Assembly: GCF_904849725.1 (NCBI RefSeq)
Contig: NC_058524.1
Span: 507,578,263-507,642,262 of the forward strand
DNA length: 64,000 bases
Reading direction: 5' to 3'
Source of the DNA: Hordeum vulgare subsp. vulgare
Lineage: Eukaryota > Streptophyta > Magnoliopsida > Poales > Poaceae
This document shows, one piece after another, positions 33,379 to 45,009 of this stretch. Under the pieces are notes generated by a model, which saw nothing but the letters and a program-made list of their open reading frames with translations, was not told the DNA's origin and did no database searches. The translations under genes were made by a program, and so were the position numbers. Every line of letters starts with the position of its first letter. Positions within the stretch are counted from its first letter, which is position 1.

Positions 33379-36221
33379 CTATGTCACCTCAATGGGTATA
33401 TGTATCTCCCCAACAAGAAAATCATACTTCATCTTGACACGAGGAATAGGGGATTCATAGCTCCCAGTAAGAAGCGATGAAGTCTTTTCGATAGCATTGA
33501 TGCAATATACTTGATATCGTTTCTTCGAAAAGTGCACTGTGTGCTCATTACCGTTGACATGGAAAGTGACATTGCCTTTGTTGCAATCTATAACAGCCCC
33601 TGTAGTGTTTAAAAAGGGTCTTCCGAGGATGACAGCCATGGCATCATCCTCGAGAATATCCAAGATAACAAAGTCTGTTAAGATAGTGGTGTTAGCAACC
33701 ACAACAGGCACATCCTCGCAAATGCCGATAGGGAAAGCAGTTGATTTGTCGGCCATTTGCAGAGAAATTTCAGTGGGTGTCAACTTATCCAATTCAACTC
33801 TACGATAAAGAGAGAGCGGCATAACACTAACACCGGCTCCAAGGCCACATAAGGCAGCTCCTACGTAGTTTCCTTTAATGGAGCAAGGTATAGTGGGCAC
33901 TCTGGGATCACCAAGTTTCTTAGGAGTTCCACCTTTGAAAGTGTAGTTGGCAAGCATGGTGGAGATCTCAAGATCTGGTATCTTCCGTTTATTAGTCACG
34001 ATATCTTTCATGTACTTGGCATATGGAGACATCTTGAGCATATCAGTTAACCGCATCTGCAGAAAGATGGGTCTTATCATATCAACGAAGCACTCAAAAT
34101 CCTCATCATCCTTTTTCTTGGATGGCTTAGGAGGAAAGGGCATAGATCTCTGAACCCATGGTTCCCTTTCTTTACCATGCTTCCTAGCAGTGAAGTCATT
34201 CTTATCGTCTTTCTTTGGTTGTGGGTTATCAGGATTAACCGTAGGTTCAGTCTCCACATCCTCATCATTAGTAGGTTGAGCATCATTATGAACATCACTG
34301 TTCATATTGTCACCAGGTTCATGTTCATCACCAGATTGTGTTTCTGCATCAGACGCAGAAATATCATTAGGTTCTTCAGGTGTGATAGTATTTGGTGAAC
34401 TAGCATGTAGTTTTCTATCATCCTTCTTCTTCTCCTTAGGATGACTGGGTGTATCAGCATGAATTCCTTGAGAATCTTGATCAATTCTCTTAGGATGACC
34501 TTCAGTATACAAAGGTTCCTGAGTCATTTTGCCTCCTCTAGTAATGACTCTGACAGAGTTGTCATTTAATTCATTGAGAAAATCATTCTGAGCTTTAAGT
34601 ACTTGTTCTACCTGAGTAGTAATCATAGAGGCATGTTTACTCACAAGCTTCAGATCATTGACATTTCTGTCTACACAAGCACTTAAATGGCTAAGCATAC
34701 GAGTACTTTGTTCCAAGTGTCTGCTAACATAATCATTGAAACTCTGTTGTTTGGCAACAAAGTTGTCAAATTCATCAAAGCATAGGCTAGCAGGTTTGTC
34801 AAAAGGAATATCACTCTCATCAAACCTACGCAGAGAATTCACTTCTACTACCTGTATCGGGTTATCGAGACCATGGATCTCTTCGATATGTGGTATATTT
34901 TTGACATCTTCAGATCTAATGCCTTTCTCTTGCATAGATTTCTTGGCTTCTTGCATATCTTCCGGACTGAGGAATAGAATACCTCTTTTCTTCGGAGTTG
35001 GCTTAGGAGGTGGTTCGGGAATAGTCCAAGCATTATCGTTGATCAAGATGTTATTCAGTAGGGTCTCAGCTTGTTCTATAGTTCGTTCCCTAAAAACACA
35101 ACCGACACAACTATCTAGGTGGTCTCTAGAGGCATCGGTAAGTCCGTTATAGAGGATATCAAGTATCTCGTTCTTCTTAAGGGGGTGATCAGGCAAAGCA
35201 TTTTGTAGCTGGACGAGCCTCCCCCAAGCTTGTGGAGACTCTCTTCTTGGAGTTGAGCAAAGTTGTATATTTCCTGCAAGGCAGCTTGCTTCTTATGGGC
35301 TGGGAAATATTTCTCACTGAAGTAATAGATCATATCCTGGGGACTACTCACACATCCAGGAGAAAGAGAGGTATACCAGGCTTAAGCGTCATCCTTTAGA
35401 GAGAAAGGAAACAGCTTAAGGATATAGTAGTGGCGGATCTTCTCCTCATTAGTGAAAAGGGTGGCTATATCGTGTAGTTTGGCAAGATGGGCTACGACCG
35501 TCTCAGACTCATAACCATGAAAAGGATCAGTTTCGACTAGAGAGATTATCTCAGGATCGACAGAGTATTCATAATCATTATCGGTGATAAAGATAGGTGA
35601 AGTGGCAAACTTCGGGTCGTATTTCATCCTAGCTTTTAGAGATTCTTCCTTCCACTTGAGAAGTAATTTCTCAGCGTCATAGGCATCCTTACACGCAAGA
35701 AAATCCTTAGCTATCTCTCCCTCCATAATGTAACCCTCAGGTATATCAGGCAATTCATATCTAGAAGAGCTAGATCTAACAGGAGCAAAAGCATGTTCTA
35801 TCTCAATAGTATCAGCAGTTTCAGAAGCATCACGCGCATTGGCAGTAACTCTAGCAATATGAGCATCAAGGAACACCCCTAGTGGAACATCAGGAAAAGT
35901 AGTATCTCTAGCAGTATCAAGCATAGCATCATCAGGCAAAATAGCATCTCTAACATCATCACGCAAAGCAGTATCAGGCATAGCATCTCTAGCAGTATCA
36001 AGCATAGCATCATCAGGCAAAGTATCAAGCATAGCATCTCTAGCAGTAGCATCATAAGCATCATCAAGCACATGCGACATATCAAGATTTCTAGCAGGAG
36101 GTGATGTCGCAAACTTACTCATAACTGAAGGTGAATCAAGTGCAGAGCTAGATGGCAATTCCTTACCTCCCCTCGTAGTTGAGGGCAAGACTTTGGTTTT
36201 TGGATCCTTCAGATTCTTCAT
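33379..36221 (-). pseudogene. Retroelement A gag-protease, broken
   Basis: The start MKNLKDPKTK at 36221 matches the start in retroelement B. The gag domain (Retrotrans_gag: YYILKLFPFSLKDDA, then DMIYYFSEKYFPAHKKQAAL) spans about 35480-35120. A TAA stop replaces a Lys codon at 35382-35384 and one base is lost near 35232. From 35196 on a 605-residue frame is open: rest of gag, an acidic linker, and an aspartic-protease-like domain (SVMPLSLYRR; MAVILGRPFLNTTGAVIDC) ending IPIEVT at 33379. The catalytic motif expected as DLGAG reads GLGAG (codon GGC), so the active-site Asp is missing. The product would normally form the retrotransposon particle. Confidence 0.8.
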
Positions 36222-36271
36222 AGTGATCAACAGATATAAATCCCAAGTGACTCAGAGAATATAGCAATACC

Positions 36272-36289
36272 TCCCAGGCAACAGCGCCA
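36272..36289 (-). other. Primer-binding site of retroelement A
   Basis: On the minus strand TGGCGCTGTTGCCTGGGA lies six bases after the LTR end. It is close to the tRNA-Asp complement used by Athila-type elements (TGGCGCCGTTGCCGGGGA), with three changes. Confidence 0.75.
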
Positions 36290-36295
36290 GAAAAA

Positions 36296-37784
36296 TGCTG
36301 ACTCCGTAACAGCGGACCTTCCCTTGCAACGGCACCAGAAGAATGCTGCTAGCACTCTCGGCAATCGAAACTAGAAGAATGTTGTTGACGGCCCACCAGC
36401 GCGTGGGATCGTAGCAGTTTTTGAGGGTAGAGTGTTCGACCCAAATTTGTTGGTTCCCCAGACAGGAGGTGAGAGGATACTCTCGAGTATTAGCAGCTGA
36501 ATTTATCAGATTCAACCACACCTGAAAGATTAGTATCTGCAAGCAAAGTAGTAACAGCAAAGTAGTATAATAGCAACGGTGTTAGAAACGATCTATTGAC
36601 ACGGCAGACTATTTCTAACGATTGTATCAATGGCGTCAAGTTGCCTCGTTGACGGAAATTTTCAGTTCCTGTCAACGACCAGCGAAAAAGTATTATAGCA
36701 GGTAGCAGCAGTGTAACGAGTAATAGCAGCGGCAAGGAACAGCAGTAGTGAAAGCAGTAGCAAGTAGCAACAGTAGCAAGCGACAGTAGTAGCAACAGTA
36801 GCAGCAGAGCAAGACAAGTAACAGCAGCAGTAGGACAAACTCGTAGGCAATGGGTCGGTGATTTGTTTGGATGATATTCATCATGCACCAGTTATAACAC
36901 GGAGAGATATGTGGCTAGCTCCCGTTCGTCAATGTGATGTAGGCATGCATTCCGTGTGTCGTCATACGTGCTTAGGGAAAAGAACTTGCATCACATCTAT
37001 TGTCCATCCCTCCCGTGGCAGCGGGGTCCAAAAGGAAACTACAGGATATTAAGGTTCTCCTTTTAATAAAGAACCAGACCAGCGCATTATCATTTGGTGA
37101 ACACATGAACTCCTCAAACTATGGTCATCATCGGGAGTGGTTCCGGTTATTGTCACTCCGGGGTTGTTGGATCATAACACATGGTAGGTAACTACAACTT
37201 GCAAGATCGGATGTAAAACACACATATATTGGTGACAACATAATAATTTCAGATCTGAAATCATGGCACTCGGACCCTAGTGACAAGCATTAAGCATGGC
37301 AAAGTAGTAGCAACATCAATCTCAGAACATAGTGGATACTAGGGATCAATCCCCATCAAAACTAACTCGATTACATGATAGATCTCATCCTACTCATCAC
37401 CGCCCAGCGATCCTACGAATAGATTACTCACGAAGGACGAAGAGCTTCATGGAATTGAAGAGGGAAGAAGGTTGATGATGACGATGGCGACGATTTCCCC
37501 TCTCCGGAGCCCAAAATGGACTCCAGATCTGCCCTCGAGATGAAGAACAGGTTGTGGCGGCGCCTCCGTATCGCAAACGCGACGAAATCTTCTCTTTTTA
37601 CTTTTTCAGGACGAAAGTGAACTTATAGAGCTGAGGTTGGGGCGGCAGAGCTACGTGGGCCCCACAAGCTTGTCCATCGCCACCAGGGGGTGGCGTTGGC
37701 AGGGCTTGTGGCCCACTGGCCCACCCCCTCAGGTGGATCTTTGCGCAGGTATTTTTCATATTTTCCAAAAATGTTCCCCGTAAA
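36296..37784 (-). repeat. 5' LTR of retroelement A, truncated at its outer end
   Basis: Aligns to the LTR at 4921-6556 from its 3' end (36296) up to the phrase AAAAATGTTCC near 37784, after which the two diverge. About 150-170 bases of LTR start are missing. A hand comparison of ~210 bases shows about 13 differences between the two LTRs. It also carries the internal primer-site-like string (36319-36337). Confidence 0.8.
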
Positions 37785-37796
37785 GACAAAATGCAA

Positions 37797-37830
37797 CCTA
37801 AATTCAAAGTGAGCTCACTTTGAATTTAGG
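37797..37830. repeat. Perfect 34-bp palindrome
   Basis: CCTAAATTCAAAGTGAG is followed directly by its exact reverse complement. It lies 12 bases from the junction between the truncated LTR and CACTA-2 DNA and can extrude as a cruciform. Confidence 0.9.
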
Positions 37831-38219
37831 ATGAATTTTCTCTATAAATTCACATATATTTTCAAAAAAATTCCATTATTTTTGATTTGTTCTTTGGTTT
37901 ATTTTTTTTCTTTTCTCTACTTACACCGAAATACTTACACCTAAATATTTAGTTTTCAAATTTGAAATCTTTGAAATTTGTGAATAACTTTACTTTCATT
38001 TTTTTCTATTAAATATTTTTTTCTCCTCTCTTTTAGTTTTTATTAAATATTTTAACCAAAAAACTTTATGAAAATTCTTTTGAGTTGATCTTTTTTTTGC
38101 TTCTTTTTAGTTAATGTTTTACTTGATTCTTTTTAACAAATAAGCACTTTGATAATTTTAGTTGACTATTTTTAATTCATTCATTTTAGTTAATGTTTTA
38201 GTTTATTATTTTTAGTTGT
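37831..38219. other. AT-rich DNA without recognised genes
   Basis: T-rich sequence with many TTTTTAGTT/ATTTTT runs and no coding frame. Presumably internal CACTA-2 DNA next to its tandem array. Confidence 0.5.
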
Positions 38220-40565
38220 CTTTTTTTATGAAATATTTTTAACAAATTTTCAACAATTTCTAACTTCATTTGGTATTTTTCGTGCATTTTTTTTGAGCTA
38301 GTTGACCCTGAAATTGAAAAGCACTACAAATGAACTCTGAAAATGTTGAAAGTTGGCATGGTATCCTCATTTCACCCACATAGCATGTGCTAAAAAGTTG
38401 AGAGGGTTACGATAAAACTGGATGCATTTCGTGTACAAAACGGACAATCTCTCTCGAAGTATCACGCTTTCGAACGAGAACTCATCTGTTACAAAGGGAT
38501 TTCACTTTTTTGAACTTATTTGAACTCCATACTTTTTGTGTGTTCAAAATGCACCATTAAAAGGCACATCACAAATTTTCAACAATTTCTGACTTCATTT
38601 GGTATTTTCTGTGCATTTACTTATTTTTTAGCTAGTTGACCCTGAAATTGAAAAGCACTACAAATGAACTCTGAAAATGTTGAAAGTTGGCATGGTATCA
38701 TCATTTCACCCACATAGCACGTGCTAAAAAGTTGAGAGGGTTACGACAAAAACTAGGTGCACTTCGTATACAAACCGGACAATCTCTCTCGAAGTATCAC
38801 GGTTTCGAACGAGAACTCATCTGTTAAAAAGGGATTTCATTTTTTTTGAACTTATTTGAACTCCATACTTTTTGTGTGTTCAAAGTTCACCATTCAAAGG
38901 CACATCACTAATTTTCAACAACTTCTGACTTCATTTGGTATTTTCCATGCATTTACTTATTTTTTTGAGCTAGTTGACCCTGAAATTGAAAAGCACTACA
39001 AATGAACTCTGAAAATGTTGAAAGTTGGCATGGTATCATCATTTCATCCACATAGCATGTTCTAAAAAGTTGAGAGGGTTACGACAAAAATTGGATGCAC
39101 TTCGTGTACAAAACGGACAATCTCTCTCGAAGTATCAGGGTTTCAAACGAGAACTCATCTGCTACAAAGGGGTTTCATTTTTTGAACTCCATTCTTTTTG
39201 TGTGTTCAAAATGGACAATTCAAAGGCACATCACAAATTTTCAACAATTTTTGACTTCATTTGGTATTTTCCGTGCATTTACTTTTTTTTGAGCTAGTTG
39301 ACCCTGAAATTGAAAAGCACTACAAATGAACTCTGAAAATGTTGAAAGTTGGCATGGTATCATCATTTCACCCACATAGCATGTTCTAAAAAGTTGAGAG
39401 GGTTACGACAAAAACGGGATGCACTTCGTGTACAAAACGGACAATCTCTCTCGAAGTATGAGGGTTTCGGATGAGAACTCATTTGTTACAAAGGGATTTC
39501 ATTTTTTGAAATTATTTGAACTCCATACTTTTTGTGTGTTCAAAATGCACCATTCAAAGGCACATCACAAATTTTCAACAAGTTCTGACTTCATTTGGTA
39601 TTTTCCGTGCATTTACTTATTTTGTTTGAGCTAGTTGACCCTGAAATTGAAAAGCACTACAAATGAACTCTGAAAATGTTGAAACTTGGCATGGTATCAT
39701 CATTTCACCCACATAGCATGTGATAAAAATTTGAGAGGGTTACGACAAAAATTGGATGCACTTCGTGTACAAAACGGACAATCTCTCTCGAAGTATTAGG
39801 GTTTCGAACGAGAACTCATTTGTTACAAAGGGATTTCATTTTTTTGAACTTATTTGAACTCCATACTTTTTGTGTGTTCAAAATGCACCTTTCAAAGGCA
39901 CATCGCAAATTTTCAACAATTTCTCTCTTCATTTGGTATTTTCCGTGCATTTACTTTTTTTTGAGCCAGTTGACCCTGAAATTGAAAAGCACTACAAACG
40001 AACTCTAACAATGTTGAAAGTTGGTATGGTATCATCATTTCTCCCAAATAGAACGTGCTAAAAAGTTGAGTGCTTTACGAAAAAAACTGGATGCAGTTCG
40101 TGTACAAAACGGACAATCTCTCTCGAAGTATGAGAGTTTCAAATGAGAACTCATTTGTTACAAAGGGATTTCATTTATTTGAACTCCATACTTTTTGTGT
40201 GTTCAAAATGCACCATTCAAAGGCACATCACAAATTTTCAACAATCTCTGACTTCATTTGGTATTTTCCATGCATTTACTTTTTTTTTAGCTAGTTGACC
40301 CTGAAATTGAAAAGCACTACAAATGAACTCTGAAAATGTTGAAAGTTGGCATGGTATCATCATTTCACCCACATAGAATGTGCTAAAAAGTTGAGAGGGT
40401 TATGACAAAAACCCGATGCACTTCGTGTACAAAACGGACAATCTCTCTCGAAGTATCAGGGTTTCGAATGAGTACTCATGTGTTACAAAAGGATTTCATT
40501 TTTTTTATCTTATTTGAACTCCATACTTTCTGTGTGTTCAAAATGCACCATTTAAAGGCACATAA
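38220..40565. repeat. Tandem array of seven ~333-bp units in CACTA-2
   Basis: The phrase GAGCTAGTTGACCCTGAAAT or close variants occurs near 38295, 38629, 38967, 39291, 39628, 39963 and 40289, spacing 324-338. Each unit also has AAGTTGAGAGGGTTACGACA and GGACAATCTCTCTCGAAGTA. Such internal tandem repeats are known in grass CACTA elements. Small open frames in each unit (for example 39025-39297, 39419-39634) reflect the repeat and are not genes. Confidence 0.9.
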
Positions 40566-40640
40566 AGTTTAATACATTAGTACACATCACATAAAGTTTA
40601 ATACATTAGTACACATCACATAAAGTTTAATACATTACAT
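40556..40640. repeat. Three ~31-bp tandem repeats
   Basis: ACATAAAGTTTAATACATTA followed by GTACACATC occurs about three times at the edge of the 333-bp array. Confidence 0.75.
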
Positions 40641-40998
40641 AGATTTATATTTCGATCCCTTGCCTATGATCGCTTTGGCCGTAACCATGGAGCATCTTCA
40701 TTATTTAACGGGATGCTTGGTTCAATTATCACTATGAAGGGCGGAATTTCATCAAACTTATTATAATCTGCTCACATGTCTGTCTTGTCCTCGATCCCCA
40801 CGATGTTTCTTTTCCCTGAAAGAACTATGTGATGTTTTGGCTCATCGTCCGATGTATTCATTTGCTTTTTTTTCTTTTTTTTGGTCTAGAGGATATGTCT
40901 TGCACATAGAAAACCTGAGCCACATCATCATTGGCTAGGACAAATTGCTCGTCTCTGTAACCAAGATTCTTGAGATCAACTGTTGTCATTCCGTACAA

Positions 40999-43394
40999 CT
41001 AGTCTACCTTTACCCCTTCTCCATTGATGTTCACCCAACTACACCGAAACAAAGGGACCTTTAAAGTAGTTCCATAGTCAAGTTCCCATAACTCCTCTAT
41101 GTAACCATAGTATGTGTCCTTTTTCCCATTCTCGTGTGTCGCATCATAGCGGACACCACTATTTTGGTTGGTGCTCTTTTTATCTGGGGCGGTCGTGTAA
41201 AATGTATTCCCATTTATCTCGTACCCTTGGAAATGTAATATAGTCGAAGAAGGTGACGCGGCCAACAAGTAGAGTTGATCTCCAACAGTGTTGTCATTCA
41301 TGAGGCGTTCTCGCAACCAACTGCCGAAAGTATCCATGTGTTTTTCTTCAATCCAGGAGATAGCCTTCACCGGGAACTCGGAGCGTACAAAATTCTTGTG
41401 CTCCTCGATATACGAAGCCACGAAGGTGGAACTTTCTAGAACTGTGTAGTGTGCTTGAGTGAAAGAATGCCCGTCCCTATATATCATTGCTTTCTTTCCT
41501 AGTGTGCGTTTTCCACTCAGTCTCCCCTCATGCCGCGATTCAGGAACACCAATCGGCTTAAGGTTAGGAAGAAACTCTACACAGAACCCAATGACCTCCT
41601 CTATTCCATAGCCCTTGGATTTGCTTCCTTCTGTCCTAGCACGGTTATGAACATATTTCTTTAAGACTCCCATGACCCTCTCGATGGGGAACATATTGTG
41701 TAGAAATATAGGACCGAGAATGGAAAATCTCGTCGACTAGGTGAACCAGGAGATGCGTCATAATATTGAAGAAGGACGGGGGGAACACCAACTCAAAACT
41801 GACAAGACATTGGACCACATCCTTGACCATAGCTAATAACTCATTACCAGTAGGGAGGTTAGGCTTCTTCCAGTGATCTGCCTCACCGTTGAAATGCTTG
41901 CCTTTGTTTCTTACGGGATGATGGGTTTGAAGAACTTGACGGCACCCCAGGTAGACAACCTTCTTAGATTTTTCCACATATGTACCTTTAGTCTTATCTA
42001 AACAGTGCGTGCATGCATTGTATCCCTTGTTTGACTGTCCTGAAATGTTACTAAGAGCAGGCCAATCATTGATGGTTACGAACAACAATGCTCGTAGGTC
42101 AAATTCCTGCTGTTTGTGCTCATCCCACACACGTACACCTGGTTTGGCCCACAACTGCAAAAGTTCATCAACTAATGGCCTTAGGTACACATCAATGTCA
42201 TTGCCGGGTTGCTTCGGTCCTTGGATGAGCACTGGCATCATAATGAACTTCCGCTTCATGCACAACCAAGGAGGAAGGTTGTAGATACATAGAGTCACGG
42301 GCCAGGTGTTGTGCCTGCAGCTTTACTCCCCATAAGGATTCATGCCGTCTATACTTAAACCAAGCCATAAGTTCATTGGGTCATCTGCAAAGTTCGGCCA
42401 CTCCCTCTCAATTTTCCTCCACTATGACCCATCTGCGAGGTGTTTCAACTTTTTCCCGTCTTTCTTCCGCTCGTCTTTGTGCCATCACATCAACTTGGCA
42501 TGCTCATTGTTTTTGAACAGACATTTCAACCATGGTATTATAGGAGCATACCACATAACCTTAGCGGGAACCTTCTTCCTGGGGGCTCGTCATCGCCCTC
42601 AACATCACCAGGGTCATCATGTCTGATCTTGTACCGACATGCAGTGCATACCGGGCATTTATCCATATTCTCGTACTTCTCACCGCGGTACATGATGCAG
42701 TCATTAATGCATTCATGTATCTTCTGCACATCTAATCGTCCAAGAGGGAAGATAGCCTTCTTTGCTTCGTACGTAGTCTCGGGAAATTCGTTATCCTTTG
42801 GAAGCTCCGGCTTCAATATTTTCAGTAACTTCTCAAATACCTTGTCAGATAAACCAGTTTCTTCCTTCCATTTCAATAGTTCCAGTGTGGTACCGAGCTT
42901 TGTGCTGCCATCTTCGCAATTTGGGTACAACAACTTTTTTATGATCCTTTAGCATGGTCTCCAATTTCAGCTTCTCCTTTTCTGTATCGCATTCTCTTTT
43001 TGCATCAGAAATGACCCAACCAAGACCATCAGCGGGCTCATCTGATGCCGGTTGTTCTTCACCTCCTTCTTCTTAATTGTCTTCCATTGTAGTATCACCG
43101 TATTCTTCAATGAACATAGGATAGTTGTCATCATCATCTTCTTCTTCATTGTCTTCAATCCTAACCCCTCTTTCTCCGTGCATGGTCCAACAATAATATG
43201 TGGGCCCGAAACCTCTCTGAAGCAAGTGGAGATGAATGTTTTTCGAGCTAGACTACTCCTTCACGTTTCGACAGACAACACATGGACAAGGCATAAAATT
43301 ATCCACTTTGTTTGCCTCAGCCACATCGATAAATTTATGCAGGCCTTTTAGAAATCCAGAACCGCGTCGTTCGCCGTACATCCATCGCTCCGTG
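40999..43394 (-). pseudogene. CACTA-2 TNP2-type transposase, broken
   Basis: Reading leftward: a Transpos_assoc-like start (MYGERRGSGFLKGLHKF then VDNFMPCPCVVCRNVKE with a stop), an acidic linker (about 43160-43000), a TNP2 segment LGTTLELLKWKEETGLSDKV with CPVCTACRYKIRHDDPGD (42933-42538), the core MTLCIYNLPPWLCMKRKFIM and YNACTHCLDKTKGTYVEK (42298-41645), a DUF4218-like end (FPIERVMGVLKKYVHNRAR) and DUF4216 (DTYYGYIEELWELDYG) stopping at 40999. Frame shifts lie near 43385, 42950, 42540 and 41650, and at least one in-frame stop is present, so no full protein is made. The original enzyme would have excised and inserted the element. Confidence 0.8.
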
Positions 43395-43762
43395 CATCGA
43401 TGTGGCATCATTCATGAATAGTGAAATGACCATAGTACATTGACACATGCAATATTTTTGTATCAATTACAGATGAGAAGGATAAGGTTGCTAACCTCGG
43501 TCGAGCATACCATTTTGTGTGAACTTAAGTGTGACTCGGGCATTAGTCCTGGTTCGTAATGTACTCTGAATTGCGTCGGTCACCGTACATCCATTGACGG
43601 TTCATCTCTGTTATGAAATTAAGTATATCAAAAAACCATTGCACAACATATGACCAAATTAATACAAGTTCATCATCACATTAAAATCAAAGCACAGTAC
43701 TGATCAAATGTTATTATTGTAAAAAATAAATACATAAAGTTCTCTCATAAAACAACATACAA

Positions 43763-44014
43763 CTATATAAAACATTTAAATGCAACAACAAATGCGATCA
43801 AAATCGCAACTAAGGTAACAATTGACCCAACAGCATAATGATACCAAGCCTCTTTATCAATGACATATTTTCTAATATTCCTAATCTTCAAGCGCATTTC
43901 ATCCATCTTCAACAACATCGCATCGATCTTCATCTTGCGATCATCGATGACATCGGCGACATGCAACTCCAGTTCCATATTCTTATCCTCAATTATTTTC
44001 AATTTTTCCTTCAA
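43763..44014 (-). CDS. Small CACTA-2 protein: coiled coil plus one membrane segment (83 residues, possibly an exon)
   Basis: The N-terminal ~50 residues are charged and heptad-like (MKEKLKIIEDKNMELELHVA; MLLKMDEMRLKIRNIRKY). The C-terminal ~25 (VGSIVTLVAILIAFVVAFKCFI) form a clear transmembrane helix. From memory, small proteins of this kind accompany certain Triticeae CACTA elements, but I do not know their function. It lies between the intact terminus and the transposase on the same strand. The upstream sequence to about 44040 stays rich in Lys/Glu codons, so the methionine at 44014 may be internal to a longer, spliced protein. Confidence 0.5.
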   Translation of the reverse strand: MKEKLKIIEDKNMELELHVADVIDDRKMKIDAMLLKMDEMRLKIRNIRKYVIDKEAWYHYAVGSIVTLVAILIAFVVAFKCFI

Positions 44015-44735
44015 GTATTTGTTTTCTTTTCAACCAAATTTAACTTCTCAACAAGAATTTCTATGTGGGTTGGAATTTCCGGATCACATACGTCCTAGAT
44101 TAAAAAATATATGTCACGTTGGTCGTCATAATTATCATAAACACTAAATAAAACAAATAGTTATAAAAGATAATATATACCACATCCGAATCATAGACAA
44201 GACGAGGGCCGACGGAGGCGGATACCAAAACCATCGCACTATATAATAACAAAAAATAATGAAAGTAAGTAATTTATACAAGTATGTATCTAAATCATAC
44301 AAGTAAGATTTTTTTTCTTTTAGAAAGAAGATAAGAACAAGAGGCTCACCACGGTGGTGCTCGCGACGAGATCGGTGCGGGGCGATCGACAACGGTGAGG
44401 ACGGGCACGGGACGACACCCTACACATGTGCACACTCTAAGAAATTAATTTGAGCATTTCAAATGAGCTAAACAAGAAGTGATAGATGAAAGGATGAAGT
44501 AGCTAACCTTTTATAACACTTGTGCAGTTGGTGCACGGTCAAACCTAGACAAATATTGAGGAAAATGAAGCCTCGAGGTCGAGCTTGGAGAGGAGAAAGC
44601 TTAAGCAGTGTGGCTTGGACATTTCATCGAACACCTCATGTGCATAAACTAGAGTGTCAAGAGCATGGCATGGTCACACTTCAACAGCCAAGAAACAGAG
44701 GAGAGGGTGGGCAGGGACGAGGGTTTATATAGGCA
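44015..44735 (-). other. CACTA-2 5' region without a recognised gene
   Basis: Probable leader and introns of the minus-strand CACTA-2 genes. No supported coding frame; the plus-strand frame at 44520-44732 has no recognisable domain. Confidence 0.4.
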
Positions 44736-44739
44736 ACAC

Positions 44740-45009
44740 TTTAATCCCGGTTTTTATCTAAAATCGGGACTAATAGCCTACCCTTTAGTCCCGGTTCTTG
44801 CCACAAACCGGGACTAATGCTCTGTGGCACGCCACATGACAGTCGCTGAATCTTTAGTCTCGGTTTTTGCCGCGAACCGGGACTAATGAGATGAACCGAA
44901 CCGGGATCAATCCCCCGAGAAAACGAACCGGACATTGGTTCCGGTTTTCATTTGAACCGGGACTAATGGTTTTTCGGCCCTCGGCCGAAAGACCATTTTT
45001 CTACTAGTG
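44740..45009 (-). repeat. CACTA-2 terminal repeat and subterminal repeats
   Basis: Pairs of TTAGTCCCGGTT and AACCGGGACTAA occur throughout (for example 44781, 44806, 44852, 44873 and 44955 regions), ending in TACTAGTG at 45009. This is the binding-site arrangement expected of a CACTA end. Confidence 0.8.

Larger units (their letters stand above)
31663..37784 (-). mobile_element. Retroelement A, right part: 5' LTR, gag-protease, downstream ORF
   Basis: On the minus strand: a 5' LTR truncated at its outer end (37784-36296), a tRNA-Asp-type primer-binding site (36289-36272), gag and protease (36221-33379), ~780 bp of non-coding DNA, and the Athila-ORF-like gene (32598-31750). No reverse transcriptase, RNase H or integrase lies between protease and the downstream gene, so the element is non-autonomous. 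The outer end is cut at 37784 where CACTA-2 sequence begins, so the target duplication cannot be tested. Confidence 0.85.
37785..45009 (-). mobile_element. CACTA-2: truncated CACTA transposon
   Basis: On the minus strand the terminus CACTAGTAGAAAAATGGTC starts at 45009, followed by subterminal repeats of the TTAGTCCCGGTT type, a small membrane-type ORF, a TNP2 pseudogene and a tandem array of ~333-bp units. The opposite terminus is absent: at 37784 the sequence switches abruptly to the LTR of retroelement A. The terminal and subterminal sequences differ from CACTA-1, so this is a different family. Confidence 0.8.
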
